A stretch of DNA of 64,000 bases from Muriicola marianensis (GTDB lineage Bacteria > Bacteroidota > Bacteroidia > Flavobacteriales > Flavobacteriaceae), in assembly GCF_014638095.1 (NCBI RefSeq), contig NZ_BMFH01000001.1, positions 1,683,227 through 1,747,226 of the forward strand, written 5' to 3'. Below are positions 44,189-54,459 of the stretch, piece by piece. The notes below the pieces were generated by a model, which saw only the letters and a program-made list of their open reading frames with translations, searched no databases and was not told the origin of the DNA. The position numbers were made by a program, and so were the translations under genes. Within the stretch, counting starts at the first letter, position 1, and every line of letters starts with the position of its first letter.

Positions 44189-44803
44189 ATGGATAAGAAC
44201 TTGAAACGCATGACTACCATGCATCGGATGCAGACAAAAGGCCTCGAATTGTTTTATAAGAAAGGCTTTTACAATACTAGTATTGACGATATCTTAAAAG
44301 AGCTATCTCTTTCCAAAGGTGCTTTTTACTACCACTTTCAATCCAAAGAGGATTTCTTTATCAGTATAATACAAAACCTTGTTGTCCGAAAGGTCTACGG
44401 TATGCTGATCGAACCCATAGAAGGTGAAACAGATCCTTTTACAGCCATTGAAAAATGCTTCGAAAATGCATTGGCCATTGCGGAACACAACGAACTGGAT
44501 TACGGTTTCGTCCTGGGGAATTTCATGAATGAATTCAACGGCAGGAATGAAGAAATCTCCAAATACCTCAGGGACATCTACAAGGTATGGGAGGTCAATC
44601 TGGTCACTACCCTTCAAAAAGGTAAGACAGACGGCTACGTAGCCCGACATGTAGACAGTGAAGGAGTTGCGGCTTTTCTCATTTCATCCTATATGGGAAT
44701 TCGCATGCTGATGGTGGAAGGTAACAGCAGGAACCTGTCCTATCATTTTCTGCAACAGATACGCCAATACATGAAATCCCTGGCTCAGACGAGGCTGGTC
44801 TAG
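44189..44803 (+). CDS. TetR/AcrR family regulator
   Basis: DNA-binding repressor of 204 residues. The N-terminal HTH (LELFYKKGFYNTSIDDILKE, LSLSKGAFYYHFQSKEDFF) is canonical; the C-terminal ligand domain is of the YxiA/TetR_C kind with helices around residues 80-190. Its upstream gap holds palindromes B and C, so it is probably autoregulated. It lies after arsS, and its last 4 bases overlap the GT9 gene on the other strand. Ligand unknown. Confidence 0.92.
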   Translation: MDKNLKRMTTMHRMQTKGLELFYKKGFYNTSIDDILKELSLSKGAFYYHFQSKEDFFISIIQNLVVRKVYGMLIEPIEGETDPFTAIEKCFENALAIAEHNELDYGFVLGNFMNEFNGRNEEISKYLRDIYKVWEVNLVTTLQKGKTDGYVARHVDSEGVAAFLISSYMGIRMLMVEGNSRNLSYHFLQQIRQYMKSLAQTRLV

Positions 44804-45852
44804 GCTATCTGAGAAGTTATTTCGAGTATCCTTTTCACAACAGTATTCGGATCGATAGTACGCATGACATCCTCATATCCGCCGGGATATTTATTGCCAT
44901 AGACCGAGGTGGGAATCAGAGGATACTGATCCCTGTCTGCTACCAAAGAATTTTCCATGGGTTGGGCGTAAGGAGCAAATCCTGCGTAGGGATGAGTAAT
45001 TCCCCATAATGTGATGGTGGGAATTCCGAACATGGCGGCCAGGTGCCCGTTTCCGCTATCCATGGAAACCATGAGATCCAGATTAGAGATCAGGTCGAGT
45101 TCCTGATCAAAAGCCAATTGACCCGCTGCGGATAGGCAATGTTCAAATTTCCCCTCGAGTCTTTGTAAAACCAGTATTTCCTTAGATCCCCCACCAAAGA
45201 GAATAATTTTATACTGGTCAGTATTATTAATTTGTTTTACCACCACTTCCATGAGATCCAGGGGATACATCTTTCCCTCAAAAGCTGCAAAAGGAGCTAT
45301 ACCGATCAGTTTTTTATTCCCTTTGGACAGCCAGTTTTCAGAGGTTTCTGACAGGGTTCTCGGTCTCAATATATCCTGAGGGTTCAGCTCTACTTTATAA
45401 CCCATTCTGCGAAACACATCGGCATATCTTTCGTGGGTCGACTTCAATCGGGTAATTTCCTTGTCATGCCATCGCGTAAGCTTCTTCTTTTCTTTCCTCC
45501 CCTTATCAATCTGCACATATCGTACTCCTGAACCAAAAAAGAATGTCTTAAGTATATTAGTCCGCAACACATTATGAAGGTCTGCAATGCCTGAAATCGC
45601 CTTATGCTTTAATTCCTTTGAGAGTTTGAAAATCCCCGGTAAACCTTTGTAGTTATTCTTAAAGTCTGCCGGAAACACTTCTGTATTCGGAAGATCCCTG
45701 AAAATAGGCACAAAGAATGGCCTGGAGAGGATTAGTAGCCTGAGTTGTGGATTTAGGCGTAAGAGGGAGAGAAGAACGGGTACGGTCATGGCTACATCAC
45801 CCATGGCCGAGAGTCTGATCACGAGAAGGGAATCATCCTTGTTTTTGTCCAC
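44800..45852 (-). CDS. Glycosyltransferase family 9 (heptosyltransferase-like)
   Basis: GT-B fold transferase of 350 residues acting on lipopolysaccharide core sugars. It starts LLVIRLSAMGDVAMTVPVL, the N-terminal GT9 signature, and has LDLMVSMDSGNGHLAAMFG and TLWGITHP of the ADP-heptose-binding domain. It overlaps the DUF4254 gene by 20 bases, a common flavobacterial pair. Confidence 0.92.
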   Translation of the reverse strand: MDKNKDDSLLVIRLSAMGDVAMTVPVLLSLLRLNPQLRLLILSRPFFVPIFRDLPNTEVFPADFKNNYKGLPGIFKLSKELKHKAISGIADLHNVLRTNILKTFFFGSGVRYVQIDKGRKEKKKLTRWHDKEITRLKSTHERYADVFRRMGYKVELNPQDILRPRTLSETSENWLSKGNKKLIGIAPFAAFEGKMYPLDLMEVVVKQINNTDQYKIILFGGGSKEILVLQRLEGKFEHCLSAAGQLAFDQELDLISNLDLMVSMDSGNGHLAAMFGIPTITLWGITHPYAGFAPYAQPMENSLVADRDQYPLIPTSVYGNKYPGGYEDVMRTIDPNTVVKRILEITSQIA

Positions 45853-46459
45853 GCAAAACGGGATTTAGCTCATCGTCGTTGTACATCTTCATCTGTTTGT
45901 AGACTTTCATGTATTTTCTCCCTGCTTCTATATCTGCCAGCAGCTGGTCAATGGCAGAAGAAAGGTCTTTTTTCTGTTCCGTCAGTACGGATAATTTTTG
46001 TCTGCAGGCTTGTAAATGGTCCTCGCTGGCATCCTCCCTTTCAGTTTCCTCCTTCATGTGATAAATTTTCAGGGCCAGTATGGAAAGTCGGTCTATAGCC
46101 CAGGCAGGGGATTCCGTGTTTATCGTGGCGTCTTCGAGTATTTTTACCCCCTTGTATTTTTCGAGAAAGTAGCTGTCTATGTATTCCACCAGGTCGGTCC
46201 TGTCCTGATTGCTCGCATCGATCTTGCGTTTGAGTTCCAGGGCAGCCCCGGGTTCAATATCCGGATCCCGTATCAGGTCTTCATAATGCCACTGAACCGT
46301 ATCGATCCAGTTTTTTCTGTACAGGAGATGCTCTATGGTTCCGGAGGGATATGGATTTTCAAAATTCTGATCCACCTTGTCGATCAGATGGTACTTTTTA
46401 ATGCTTTCTTCAAAGATCCTGTAAGCTTCTTTACTGAACATGGAGATGCTTTTTTGCAA
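45833..46459 (-). CDS. DUF4254 family protein
   Basis: A 208-residue, mostly helical cytoplasmic protein with DRLSILALKIYHM and LDQ-type conserved charged helices. DUF4254 genes usually neighbour GT9 genes; the role is not known. No signal peptide or TM segment is present. It follows DUF6427 by 9 bases. Confidence 0.85.
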   Translation of the reverse strand: MQKSISMFSKEAYRIFEESIKKYHLIDKVDQNFENPYPSGTIEHLLYRKNWIDTVQWHYEDLIRDPDIEPGAALELKRKIDASNQDRTDLVEYIDSYFLEKYKGVKILEDATINTESPAWAIDRLSILALKIYHMKEETEREDASEDHLQACRQKLSVLTEQKKDLSSAIDQLLADIEAGRKYMKVYKQMKMYNDDELNPVLRGQKQG

Positions 46460-46468
46460 AGGTATCCT

Positions 46469-47407
46469 TTATTTGGTTAGCAACTCGACGCTAAAAATGA
46501 AAAAAGAAGTCAGGATGGCCCCTGACAGAACCATTTCCCGAATATTATCCCGTTTGATCATCTCCACATATTTCCCGAGGAATACAGCGGCCGGGAAGAA
46601 TGCAATGAGAATTGGAAATTCTTCTGAGGTCAGGGATAACAGCACAACGATAATACTCAGGAAAAAATATATGGAAACTACCCTCAGATTAATAATCCTT
46701 CCAAGTCCCAACTTACCGGATTTAAGGAATACCGCAAAACTGGTGACGGATATGAATAAGATGAAGATGATCAGTTTTGTGTTCCTTATCCAGTCGCGCA
46801 GCACACTTTCCCAATTACCGACATTGAAGTTATAGTGGGCAGCAAAGAATCCTTCCGTGCCACTCAGGATCAAAATCGAATTCCAGATCAACAAGAAAGT
46901 GACAATCCCGGCAATGGGGACAAACCAGTTTTTTATATTCTTAGGTTCGTAAATATAGATTGCAATAAAGACCAGTAAAAGGAAAAGGATCGCCCACCCG
47001 AAGAAAAGACTGGCGGCTAATACCCACAATGTGGCGTCCAGTATCTTTAGTTTTATATTTCTGAGCGATCTCAAGCTGATGAGTCTGCGGCAGGCCAGCA
47101 CCAGAAAAAAGTTACACCCTATGGCGTCCGTATCCTTTACCGATGAGGGAAAGAAAAAGACCAGGACGACAAAGAAAAGAGCCACGTAAGCATTCGTACT
47201 GGAAATCTGGTTCCTGTTTACGACAAAATCGATGACCAGAACAGAAAACAACAAGAGAAAAAGAAAAAAAAGTTGTTTTACCCAATTTGAGGGATCTGAG
47301 CTACTTTCATCCAGATAAAAAAAGACGATTGTATAAAGAAGTGAGAGCAGACCGAGGAGAATAACATAATTTATGGGTTTTGTTTTGCCAAAAATGCCTG
47401 AAATCAT
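46469..47407 (-). CDS. DUF6427 family membrane protein
   Basis: A 312-residue protein with ~9-10 hydrophobic segments, starting GIFGKTKPINYVILLGLLS. It resembles flavobacterial DUF6427 proteins found near purD and upp. The unusual N-terminal motif FGKTKPINYV is conserved in that family as far as I recall. It is divergent from the DUF6341-like gene across only 40 bases. Confidence 0.8.
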   Translation of the reverse strand: MISGIFGKTKPINYVILLGLLSLLYTIVFFYLDESSSDPSNWVKQLFFLFLLLFSVLVIDFVVNRNQISSTNAYVALFFVVLVFFFPSSVKDTDAIGCNFFLVLACRRLISLRSLRNIKLKILDATLWVLAASLFFGWAILFLLLVFIAIYIYEPKNIKNWFVPIAGIVTFLLIWNSILILSGTEGFFAAHYNFNVGNWESVLRDWIRNTKLIIFILFISVTSFAVFLKSGKLGLGRIINLRVVSIYFFLSIIVVLLSLTSEEFPILIAFFPAAVFLGKYVEMIKRDNIREMVLSGAILTSFFIFSVELLTK

Positions 47408-47419
47408 CCCCGGATTTTA

Positions 47420-47427
47420 TATTTTTG
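47420..47427 (+). promoter_or_regulatory. -7 element of the DUF6341-like gene
   Basis: TATTTTTG, an exact TAnnTTTG, 20 bases before the ATG at 47448. On the other strand TATATTTA in the same 40-base gap may serve DUF6427. Confidence 0.4.
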
Positions 47428-47447
47428 TCCTCGTAAATATAACTAAG

Positions 47448-47669
47448 ATGAGTTCATTTTTTTACGGCATAGAAGATTTATTCGTCAACCACTTGTTCTG
47501 GCCCTATGATTTTTTCCGGTTTATGCAGAACTGGTGGACCTCCAATACCGTCAATTGGTTGTTTATGATCATCGGCACAGTGGCCATGGTGTATTGGCTC
47601 ATGCAACTAAAGAAATTCAACGACAATAACGAGGAGGATAAGTCGATTACCTCCCATTCCTATCTATAG
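47448..47669 (+). CDS. Small membrane protein, DUF6341-like
   Basis: A 73-residue protein with one or two hydrophobic stretches (NTVNWLFMIIGTVAMVYWLMQL) and a Trp/Phe-rich N-terminus (FFYGIEDLFVNHLFWPYDFFRF). I chose ATG 47448; a longer frame would run back across the divergent DUF6427 start. It overlaps the purD end by 6 bases. Resembles DUF6341; role unknown. Confidence 0.8.
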   Translation: MSSFFYGIEDLFVNHLFWPYDFFRFMQNWWTSNTVNWLFMIIGTVAMVYWLMQLKKFNDNNEEDKSITSHSYL

Positions 47670-48935
47670 GTCGAATCCCAGGTCTTTTCTATAATACATT
47701 CCATCAAAGCTGATCTTCGTCAGGTTCTCGTAGGATGTACCTAGTGCCTTTCTGAAATCTTCTCCCAGGGAGGTTACAGCAAGAACGCGCCCGCCGTTGG
47801 TGACAAGAGTCCCATGGGTCCGGGTTGTGCCAGCGTGAAAAACAACAGATCCATCAATTGAATTTACACCTTGGATCTCCTTCCCTTTCGGATAGTTTCC
47901 CGGATAACCTCCGGATACAGCCATTACGGTAACAGCACTTCTGGGATCGATCTCCAATTCAATTGAATCCAGATTACCCTCTGCCACAGCCTGGAAAACC
48001 TCAACCAGGTCGTTTTTCAACCTCGGCAGAACGACCTCCGTTTCGGGATCTCCCAACCGGACATTGTATTCGATCACGAAAGGATCTTCCCCAACCTTGA
48101 TCAATCCGATAAATATGAAGCCCTTGTATGGGATCTTATCTTTTTGCAAGCCCTGGATAGTCGGAAGGATGATTCGTTCGTTGATCTTGCTCATAAACGA
48201 GCCGTCTGCAAACGGAACCGGTGATATAGCGCCCATTCCCCCTGTGTTAAGTCCTGTATCTCCTTCTCCGATTCGCTTGTAATCCTTGGCTGTGGGGAGG
48301 ACCTTGAAGTTTTTCCCATCTGTGAGCACAAAACAACTCAATTCAATCCCGCTCAGGAATTCTTCTATCACGACTGTGCTGCTGGCCTCTCCGAACTTGG
48401 AATCGAGCAGCATACGGCTCAATTCGGCTCTCGCCTCATCTAGGTCCTGCAGGATAACAACTCCCTTTCCTGCAGCCAGTCCGTCAGCCTTAAGGACATA
48501 CGGGGGTTTTAACGTGCCCAGAAAATTGAATCCTTCCTGCAACATTTCTGCAGTGAAACTCCGGTATGCCGCTGTCGGGATTCCGTGCCTCGTCATAAAC
48601 TGTTTCGCAAAATCCTTACTTCCTTCGAGGGCTGCGGCCTTTTTCTCAGGCCCGATCACTGCGACGTGTTTCAATTCCGGATCAGCGCCAAAGAAGTCGG
48701 CTATACCGCGAACCAAAGGATCTTCTGGTCCGACAACCACCATGTGGATGTCATGCTCCAGAACGGCCTTTTTGATCGCCCCAAAATCAGTAGGTTTTAT
48801 CGAAAGGTTTACTGCGATCTCCTCTGTTCCCGCATTACCGGGAGCAACGAATAATTGCTTGAGGTTCTTACTCTGCTTCAGTTTCCAGGCCAGGGTGTGT
48901 TCGCGTCCCCCGGAACCCAGTAGTAGGATATTCAT
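47664..48935 (-). CDS. purD: Phosphoribosylamine-glycine ligase
   Basis: Second enzyme of purine synthesis, joining phosphoribosylamine and glycine with ATP. The 423-residue ATP-grasp protein starts MNILLLGSGGREHTLAWKL and has PYVLKADGLAAGKGV and FIEYNVRLGDPE. Length normal. A -7 box TATTTTTG lies upstream. It separates the polysaccharide locus from the DUF genes. Confidence 0.97.
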   Translation of the reverse strand: MNILLLGSGGREHTLAWKLKQSKNLKQLFVAPGNAGTEEIAVNLSIKPTDFGAIKKAVLEHDIHMVVVGPEDPLVRGIADFFGADPELKHVAVIGPEKKAAALEGSKDFAKQFMTRHGIPTAAYRSFTAEMLQEGFNFLGTLKPPYVLKADGLAAGKGVVILQDLDEARAELSRMLLDSKFGEASSTVVIEEFLSGIELSCFVLTDGKNFKVLPTAKDYKRIGEGDTGLNTGGMGAISPVPFADGSFMSKINERIILPTIQGLQKDKIPYKGFIFIGLIKVGEDPFVIEYNVRLGDPETEVVLPRLKNDLVEVFQAVAEGNLDSIELEIDPRSAVTVMAVSGGYPGNYPKGKEIQGVNSIDGSVVFHAGTTRTHGTLVTNGGRVLAVTSLGEDFRKALGTSYENLTKISFDGMYYRKDLGFDL

Positions 48936-48951
48936 CTATCAGCGCTTTGCG

Positions 48952-48959
48952 CAAAAATA
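48952..48959 (-). promoter_or_regulatory. -7 element of purD
   Basis: TATTTTTG on the minus strand, an exact TAnnTTTG, 16 bases before the ATG at 48935. The -33 region is weak. Confidence 0.4.
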
Positions 48960-48978
48960 AGGTATGGAGGAGAAACTA

Positions 48979-49959
48979 TCAGGATATGCCGGAGAAATCA
49001 CGATGCTCTTTTTGTTTGAGTTCTTCCGGGGATAGGGAAAGGAAATATTCGTAGACCTTCCTCAGTCCTTCTTTCCTCCCCACTTTGGGTTCCCACCCCA
49101 GGATCTCCTTTGCCCTGGTGATATCCGGCTGTCTCTGTAGGGGATCGTCTTTTGGCAAGGGTTTATGAATGATCCTGAGATCCTTGCCGGTGAGATCCAG
49201 AATCTCCTGGGCGAATTCGTTTATGGTGGTCTCATCAGGGTTTCCGATATTGATGGGATCCGTATAATCGCTCATCAAAAGGCGGTAGATCCCTTCTATC
49301 TGATCATCTATATAGCAGAAGGAACGCGTTTGTTTTCCATCCCCAAAAACGGTCAGGTCTTCCCCTCTGAGAGCCTGGCCCATAAAAGCAGGTACTACAC
49401 GGCCGTCGTTCAATCTCATTCTGGATCCATATGTATTAAAAATCCTGGCAATACGCGTGTCGACCCCATGGAATCTGTGATAGGCCATGGTGATCGATTC
49501 CATAAAGCGTTTGGCTTCGTCGTAGACTCCTCTAGGACCTACAGGAGATACGTTCCCATAATAGTCCTCATTCTGGGGGTGGACCAGGGGATCGCCGTAT
49601 ACTTCTGAAGTGGATGCAACAAGAATTGTCGCTTTCTTTTCCTTTGCGAGACCAAGACAGTTTAATGTTCCCAAAGATCCTACTTTGAGAGTTTGGATAG
49701 GAATTTTGAGATAGTCTATCGGACTAGCTGGGGATGCAAAGTGAAGTATGTAATCCAGTTTGCCTGGAATATGTACAAATTTGGTCACATCGTGATGATA
49801 GAATTCGAAATGCTCCAGGGGAAACAGGTGTTCGATATTCTTCAAGTCGCCCGTAATCAGATTATCCATACCGATCACGTGGTATTCTTCAGCTATAAAC
49901 CGATCGCAGAGATGAGACCCTAAGAAGCCGGCTGCGCCGGTAATCAAAATCCTTTTCAC
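48979..49959 (-). CDS. UDP-glucuronate decarboxylase-like SDR
   Basis: Extended SDR of 326 residues, closest to UDP-xylose synthase, which turns UDP-glucuronate into UDP-xylose. G8-x-x-G11-x-x-G14 binds [17 protein letters not shown] and Tyr146-x3-Lys150 (YDEAK) form the active site. It is the last gene of the polysaccharide locus, so xylose or a related sugar probably enters the glycan. The UXS signature is well kept; a related epimerase is possible. Confidence 0.87.
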   Translation of the reverse strand: MKRILITGAAGFLGSHLCDRFIAEEYHVIGMDNLITGDLKNIEHLFPLEHFEFYHHDVTKFVHIPGKLDYILHFASPASPIDYLKIPIQTLKVGSLGTLNCLGLAKEKKATILVASTSEVYGDPLVHPQNEDYYGNVSPVGPRGVYDEAKRFMESITMAYHRFHGVDTRIARIFNTYGSRMRLNDGRVVPAFMGQALRGEDLTVFGDGKQTRSFCYIDDQIEGIYRLLMSDYTDPINIGNPDETTINEFAQEILDLTGKDLRIIHKPLPKDDPLQRQPDITRAKEILGWEPKVGRKEGLRKVYEYFLSLSPEELKQKEHRDFSGIS

Positions 49960-50126
49960 TTTAAATCTTTTTCATTCTAATGTTCCCTTTATCCTCTTCC
50001 GTTATTATCAAAAACTTAAGAGATATTAGAGGAGATAAGTTATCGATAAAAGTAGAAAGTTTCCTAAGTTCTTTCTATCCATTGGTTTATTCATTGAGGA
50101 TTGAATCCTTCATTCCTCCATCCCCA

Positions 50127-51491
50127 TCAGACCCCCCTGGAAAAAATTACTGTTGTAAAGGTCTTGAAGATAATCCTCAGGTCGAGCATGATCGACCTGT
50201 TTTTTATGTAATATAGATCATATTCAAGTTTCCTTGTGGAATCTTCCAGATTTTCTCCATACTTGTATTTCACTTGGGCCCATCCGGTAATCCCCGGTTT
50301 GATCACATGTCTGATATTGTAGAACGGGATTATCTTTACCAGCTCTTTGACAAACACCTTACGTTCCGGCCTTGGCCCGATAAACCGCATGTCTCCGCGA
50401 ACTACAGAGATTATCTGGGGAAGTTCGTCAATTCTGAACAGCCTTAATACCCTTCCAAATGGAGTGATCCTGGCGTCGTTCTTTGTGGCCATTTTGGCTC
50501 CGAGTTTTTCCGCATCGACCACCATGGACCTGAATTTATAGATCGTAAATTCCTTTCCATACTGCCCCACCCTCTTTTGAGTGTAGAAAAGAGGACCTCT
50601 GTTGAAGAATACATTACATACAAAAACAAAAGGAATACAGATGACAAAAATGAGTCCTACGAATAAGGATAGTCCAAAATTGATCATAAAGCTGAACAAT
50701 GCCTGTAGATATCTTATTTTCTTATTCCTGAGTTGCAAAATCTCATAAAAGCTGTCATTGTGCGAATTCACAGGAAGAGCCTCATAGGTGTTCTCATAGA
50801 ACGAAGTATATGATATGATCTCTTTACCTTCCATGATCGATTTCAATATGATCTTTTGGAGATAGGGCGGTATGGCTTCATAACTTTCGGTGTTAATTAT
50901 CCATGCATCCACCTTTTGTATAGCTTCCAGAAAACTCTTTCGATCTGTCAGGTCATTCCCTTCTATATGGTAGGTGAGTTTTACCTTATAAAAAGTATTG
51001 GTTTCGGCACCGTTGATCTTTTCTATAATGGATTTAAGATTCAGGTCATAGCCGTCATAGAGGAGCAGGACGTTTTTGGTGACGGGAATGATCTTGAAGA
51101 GGTTGCTGTATAATAACCTCCACAAAGCAACTTGTATGGGAGTTAGAAACAAAAAGGACAACAGTGGGATTCGCCAAAAGCTGATATCGTAGAAGATGAT
51201 ACATATCATGATCAAAGTGAAGATGAAGATGACGGATATGTAGATCCCCTGGGAAATGGCAGTCCGGCGCCTTACCAGTTTTTCAAGATTGTAGAAGTCG
51301 AGAATATACGCCAGGAACAGAAATAGGATCAACCCTATGACACTGATCTGTACTTTTAACCACAGGTAGGAATATTTCTCATCTATGGCGTGATTGACCA
51401 GCAGATTCAGGGCGGCAATGATCATGATCAAATCCCCTACGAGCAATATAAATTTCCGCTCGATAGAATTCAGGACTGAAGGTTTGGACAT
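50127..51491 (-). CDS. Undecaprenyl-phosphate sugar phosphotransferase (WcaJ-like)
   Basis: Initiating enzyme that puts the first sugar phosphate on undecaprenyl phosphate. I start at ATG 51491 (454 aa); a longer frame overlaps the next gene. N-terminal four TM segments, a CoA-binding-like middle region, one re-entrant helix (MINFGLSLFVGLIFVICIPF) and the catalytic domain (YKFRSMVVDAEK; RLFRIDELPQ; SVVRGDMRFIGPRP; KPGITGWAQV). It is transcribed with the locus; 167 bases follow to the SDR gene. Confidence 0.92.
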   Translation of the reverse strand: MSKPSVLNSIERKFILLVGDLIMIIAALNLLVNHAIDEKYSYLWLKVQISVIGLILFLFLAYILDFYNLEKLVRRRTAISQGIYISVIFIFTLIMICIIFYDISFWRIPLLSFLFLTPIQVALWRLLYSNLFKIIPVTKNVLLLYDGYDLNLKSIIEKINGAETNTFYKVKLTYHIEGNDLTDRKSFLEAIQKVDAWIINTESYEAIPPYLQKIILKSIMEGKEIISYTSFYENTYEALPVNSHNDSFYEILQLRNKKIRYLQALFSFMINFGLSLFVGLIFVICIPFVFVCNVFFNRGPLFYTQKRVGQYGKEFTIYKFRSMVVDAEKLGAKMATKNDARITPFGRVLRLFRIDELPQIISVVRGDMRFIGPRPERKVFVKELVKIIPFYNIRHVIKPGITGWAQVKYKYGENLEDSTRKLEYDLYYIKNRSIMLDLRIIFKTFTTVIFSRGV

Positions 51492-51565
51492 TGCTCTATC
51501 TATTTTAGTTATCTGATTCAGACCCTTCGGATGGTTACCTGCCCGATGACCTGAGCCAGGTGAGG

Positions 51566-52786
51566 CTACTTCTCTAACACTTTTAGTATATAACGATGTA
51601 TTTTTTCGCAATTCACCTCCCTTGTGTATTTTCCCTGAAGGAGCTCCTTGTTTCTCTCCGAAGATAAAGATCGTTCTTTTAAACTGATATCTAATTCCAT
51701 AATACCAGAAGCAATTGCTTGATCATTGCAGCTTTCCAACACAAGATTAGCTTTGTTTTCATTCAAAATATCCTTCCCTTCTCCGGTAATAGCCGCAAGT
51801 ATCGGCTTTCCAAACATCATATAATCGAACAATTTGGATGGAATGGTCTTATCGAGTGCTTCTGAACTTATCAATCCCAGATAGAGGACATCGGAATTAT
51901 TGAGATGCTCTGATAGCGCTGCTTTTGGAAAGACACCGTGAAAGTGGATATTCTCATTTAAACCCAACTCCTTACTCATCTTTTGAAGTTCCTCTTCCAG
52001 GACGCCTGTTCCGTAGATATCCAGATGCCAATCATGGGCCAACTCTCTGGATTTTAGAACGTCGAAGGCCTTTATGAGCTGATCCATTCCTTGTACCAGG
52101 CCCAGATTGCCGGCATAGGCGATTCTCGCCGTCCGGTTGTTATTGTTATTAAGATCCTTTGTTACCTCTGATAAATACTGTGCCTTTGGCCCGTTATATG
52201 CAACACAGATATCCCTTCTGTAATACTGTTCGATATATTCTTTCATCGGGGTACTAACACAGACAATACCGTGACTTCTCCTGTAGAGGAATCTCTCAAA
52301 AACAGAAGCAACCTTATAGGCTACCCCTCCTTTGCTTAATTGTCCGGCGGCCACCGCACTGTCCGGCCAAATATCCCTTATTTCAAGAATTAATTTTTTT
52401 CTGAACAGAAACCTCAGCATCACTCCGGTAATTCCAATAAAAATGGGTGGAGAAGAGATAAATACAACATCGGGCTTCCATCCCCTGAACCTCCATTTCA
52501 GACTGTATACCAGGCTTTTTGGAATAAAGGAAAGATAATGCAATAGAAAACCCATGAAACCCCTCTGCTTTACTTTTTTGAGCTTGATCCTTCTGATCTG
52601 ATCCGGATTTTCAGGGCTCAAACCTTCCTCGCCCTGAATTTTATGAGGATAGGAAGTAATCACCCTGACGTCGACGTTCCGGCCTCTCATATACTCCACA
52701 AAGTCCGTACTGCGAAAGGCCGCAGCCGTGATATCTGGTTCGAAATAATATCCGAGAAATAGAAGTTTACATGTATCCTGGCCCAT
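51566..52786 (-). CDS. Glycosyltransferase family 4 (WbuB-like)
   Basis: GT-B transferase of 406 residues starting LLFLGYYFEPDITAAAFR, like WbuB. The nucleotide-sugar region is RIAYAGNLGLVQGMDQLIKA and SKLFDYMMFGKPILA, with the E-x7-E-type loop. It probably adds a sugar on the cytoplasmic face. It precedes the sugar transferase by 74 bases. Confidence 0.92.
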   Translation of the reverse strand: MGQDTCKLLFLGYYFEPDITAAAFRSTDFVEYMRGRNVDVRVITSYPHKIQGEEGLSPENPDQIRRIKLKKVKQRGFMGFLLHYLSFIPKSLVYSLKWRFRGWKPDVVFISSPPIFIGITGVMLRFLFRKKLILEIRDIWPDSAVAAGQLSKGGVAYKVASVFERFLYRRSHGIVCVSTPMKEYIEQYYRRDICVAYNGPKAQYLSEVTKDLNNNNNRTARIAYAGNLGLVQGMDQLIKAFDVLKSRELAHDWHLDIYGTGVLEEELQKMSKELGLNENIHFHGVFPKAALSEHLNNSDVLYLGLISSEALDKTIPSKLFDYMMFGKPILAAITGEGKDILNENKANLVLESCNDQAIASGIMELDISLKERSLSSERNKELLQGKYTREVNCEKIHRYILKVLEK

Positions 52787-52811
52787 TCTTTTGCAATGTC
52801 AGCATCTGATT

Positions 52812-54428
52812 TTAACTTTTTTCAGGTCTGGTATGAATGAAACGGGTGTCTAATTCCTCCGAAAAGCTGACCCTGATCTTAAAGGCGTCCACAAGATTCC
52901 CGTATCCTGTTGCGAATTTATACAAATCGACTTGTATGCCCTTTATATCTCCATCAAATAAGATCTCAATTCCCAGGTCGTCAATCACCACTTTTTTTTC
53001 TTCAGACAGGCTGGGTCTGATCCCCGGATAGAAATGGAAATGGGCATCGGCCTTGTACTTCGTCCTTTTCTTTCTGATGATCCTGTCTTTGATGTCGACC
53101 CCCGTGCCGTCTCTCATTTGCAGACTGCGAAAATGATGAAGCCCCAGATGCTTATAGCCGTCGTGGATTCCTTCTGCACTGTATTCAGATTCTTCAAAAT
53201 GCAGGATTTTAGCCCTCCTGCCAACTCGGAAAGTTCCCCAGATATCTGACTGAGGTTCATCATTGACCACAACCGTGTTATGCGCTGCCGTACTGCGTTC
53301 AATATGTCTTCTGCTCCCGGGCGCATAAGTGGATGTTCCGGAATCTACAAGCAGAGGTGAGCCATTGTAGTATATCTCAAAATTAAAGGTGTCTGCATGG
53401 GCGTGTCCCGGAATGTAATCAGGCCCAATATCTCCAAAATCGGCAAAGACCTCGAAAGGGAGATCCGTGAATTTTCTATACCCTGACTCCTTAAGGGGAA
53501 TGGGGTCCCACCCAATACCTATTCTGCTTGCGAATCCAAACAAAGCCTCAGGATTGAACGCGAAGCCGTGTACTGAATCGTTCACCATGGGCACCGCATC
53601 GTCTTCATATCGAACTGCATCCAGCCAGGATAGCATCCTGCTTGTCGTTTCGTATACTAAAGAATACAGCGAACCTTCATCTCTGTTATTGAGTCTCAAC
53701 AGATAAATAACATCCAGCATCCTGTGCAACAGGATACGGTGATACATAGGGGAGAGTTCAAAGTGTGCTCCGTCCCTGAGAAACTGTTCCCGTAGTTGTT
53801 CTTTCAAAATTTTTTCAGCTTTCTGAGAGAAATATGTGTCCTGAAAGTACACTCCTGCAAACATTAAAGACACTCCGTTCTCCAACAAATGATTGCCCAT
53901 GATGTGATATTCGGGGCGACGGGAGAGCCTGACGAATTCCCTATAGAGGAATCTGTTCACTTTCTGATCCACAATATGGTGTTTCGAAAGGAATTTGATC
54001 CAGTTTATTCCACGGAGGGAAGTTGGGTAGGGTTCCTTCCCCGTTCTATGGTCCTTTTGACCCATATAGTCCTTGATCAATAGGAGTCCATTTTCAGGAT
54101 CTATACGTTCCTGATTCAGGAAATCGAAATAATTCAGATTATAGGTCCAGAGTTTTCCATATTGATCAAGTTCCCATTGGATTCCTTTCTCAAATTCGTG
54201 TAGCGTGTTCAAAAAAATGAACCTGTCCTTCCCGAGAAAAGAATCTTTATAGGCAAGCCCCCCTTCCCATCTGATGGGAGAAATAGAAGATGTATACTCC
54301 CTCTTAGCGTATATTCCGGCGGGGAGGTAAGGTGCAATAAATCTGTAATACAACTGGTATCGTATCTGAACGGGTTTCAGGTATTTTACCGTATTTAAAA
54401 ACCTCTTTATTTTCGGAATCACACCCAT
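52812..54428 (-). CDS. Heparinase II/III family protein
   Basis: A 538-residue protein (start chosen at ATG 54428, MGVIPKIKRFLNTVKYL, because a longer frame runs into the next gene). The N-terminal alpha-toroid (YKDSFLGKD, WTYNLNYFDF, MGNHLLENGVSLMFAGVYF) precedes a beta-sandwich with GHAHADTFNFEIYYNGSPLLVDSGTSTY and HNTVVV, the family's catalytic region. No signal peptide is seen. In biosynthetic loci such proteins may trim or modify the glycan; a lyase or epimerase activity is unproven. Confidence 0.85.
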   Translation of the reverse strand: MGVIPKIKRFLNTVKYLKPVQIRYQLYYRFIAPYLPAGIYAKREYTSSISPIRWEGGLAYKDSFLGKDRFIFLNTLHEFEKGIQWELDQYGKLWTYNLNYFDFLNQERIDPENGLLLIKDYMGQKDHRTGKEPYPTSLRGINWIKFLSKHHIVDQKVNRFLYREFVRLSRRPEYHIMGNHLLENGVSLMFAGVYFQDTYFSQKAEKILKEQLREQFLRDGAHFELSPMYHRILLHRMLDVIYLLRLNNRDEGSLYSLVYETTSRMLSWLDAVRYEDDAVPMVNDSVHGFAFNPEALFGFASRIGIGWDPIPLKESGYRKFTDLPFEVFADFGDIGPDYIPGHAHADTFNFEIYYNGSPLLVDSGTSTYAPGSRRHIERSTAAHNTVVVNDEPQSDIWGTFRVGRRAKILHFEESEYSAEGIHDGYKHLGLHHFRSLQMRDGTGVDIKDRIIRKKRTKYKADAHFHFYPGIRPSLSEEKKVVIDDLGIEILFDGDIKGIQVDLYKFATGYGNLVDAFKIRVSFSEELDTRFIHTRPEKS

Positions 54429-54459
54429 GACGGATTGTATAAATAGATATTCTCCAGTT

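Noticed and set aside
48286-48960. 224-codon plus-strand frame opposite purD
   Set aside because: Antisense shadow of purD, low-complexity Ser/Pro composition and no motif.
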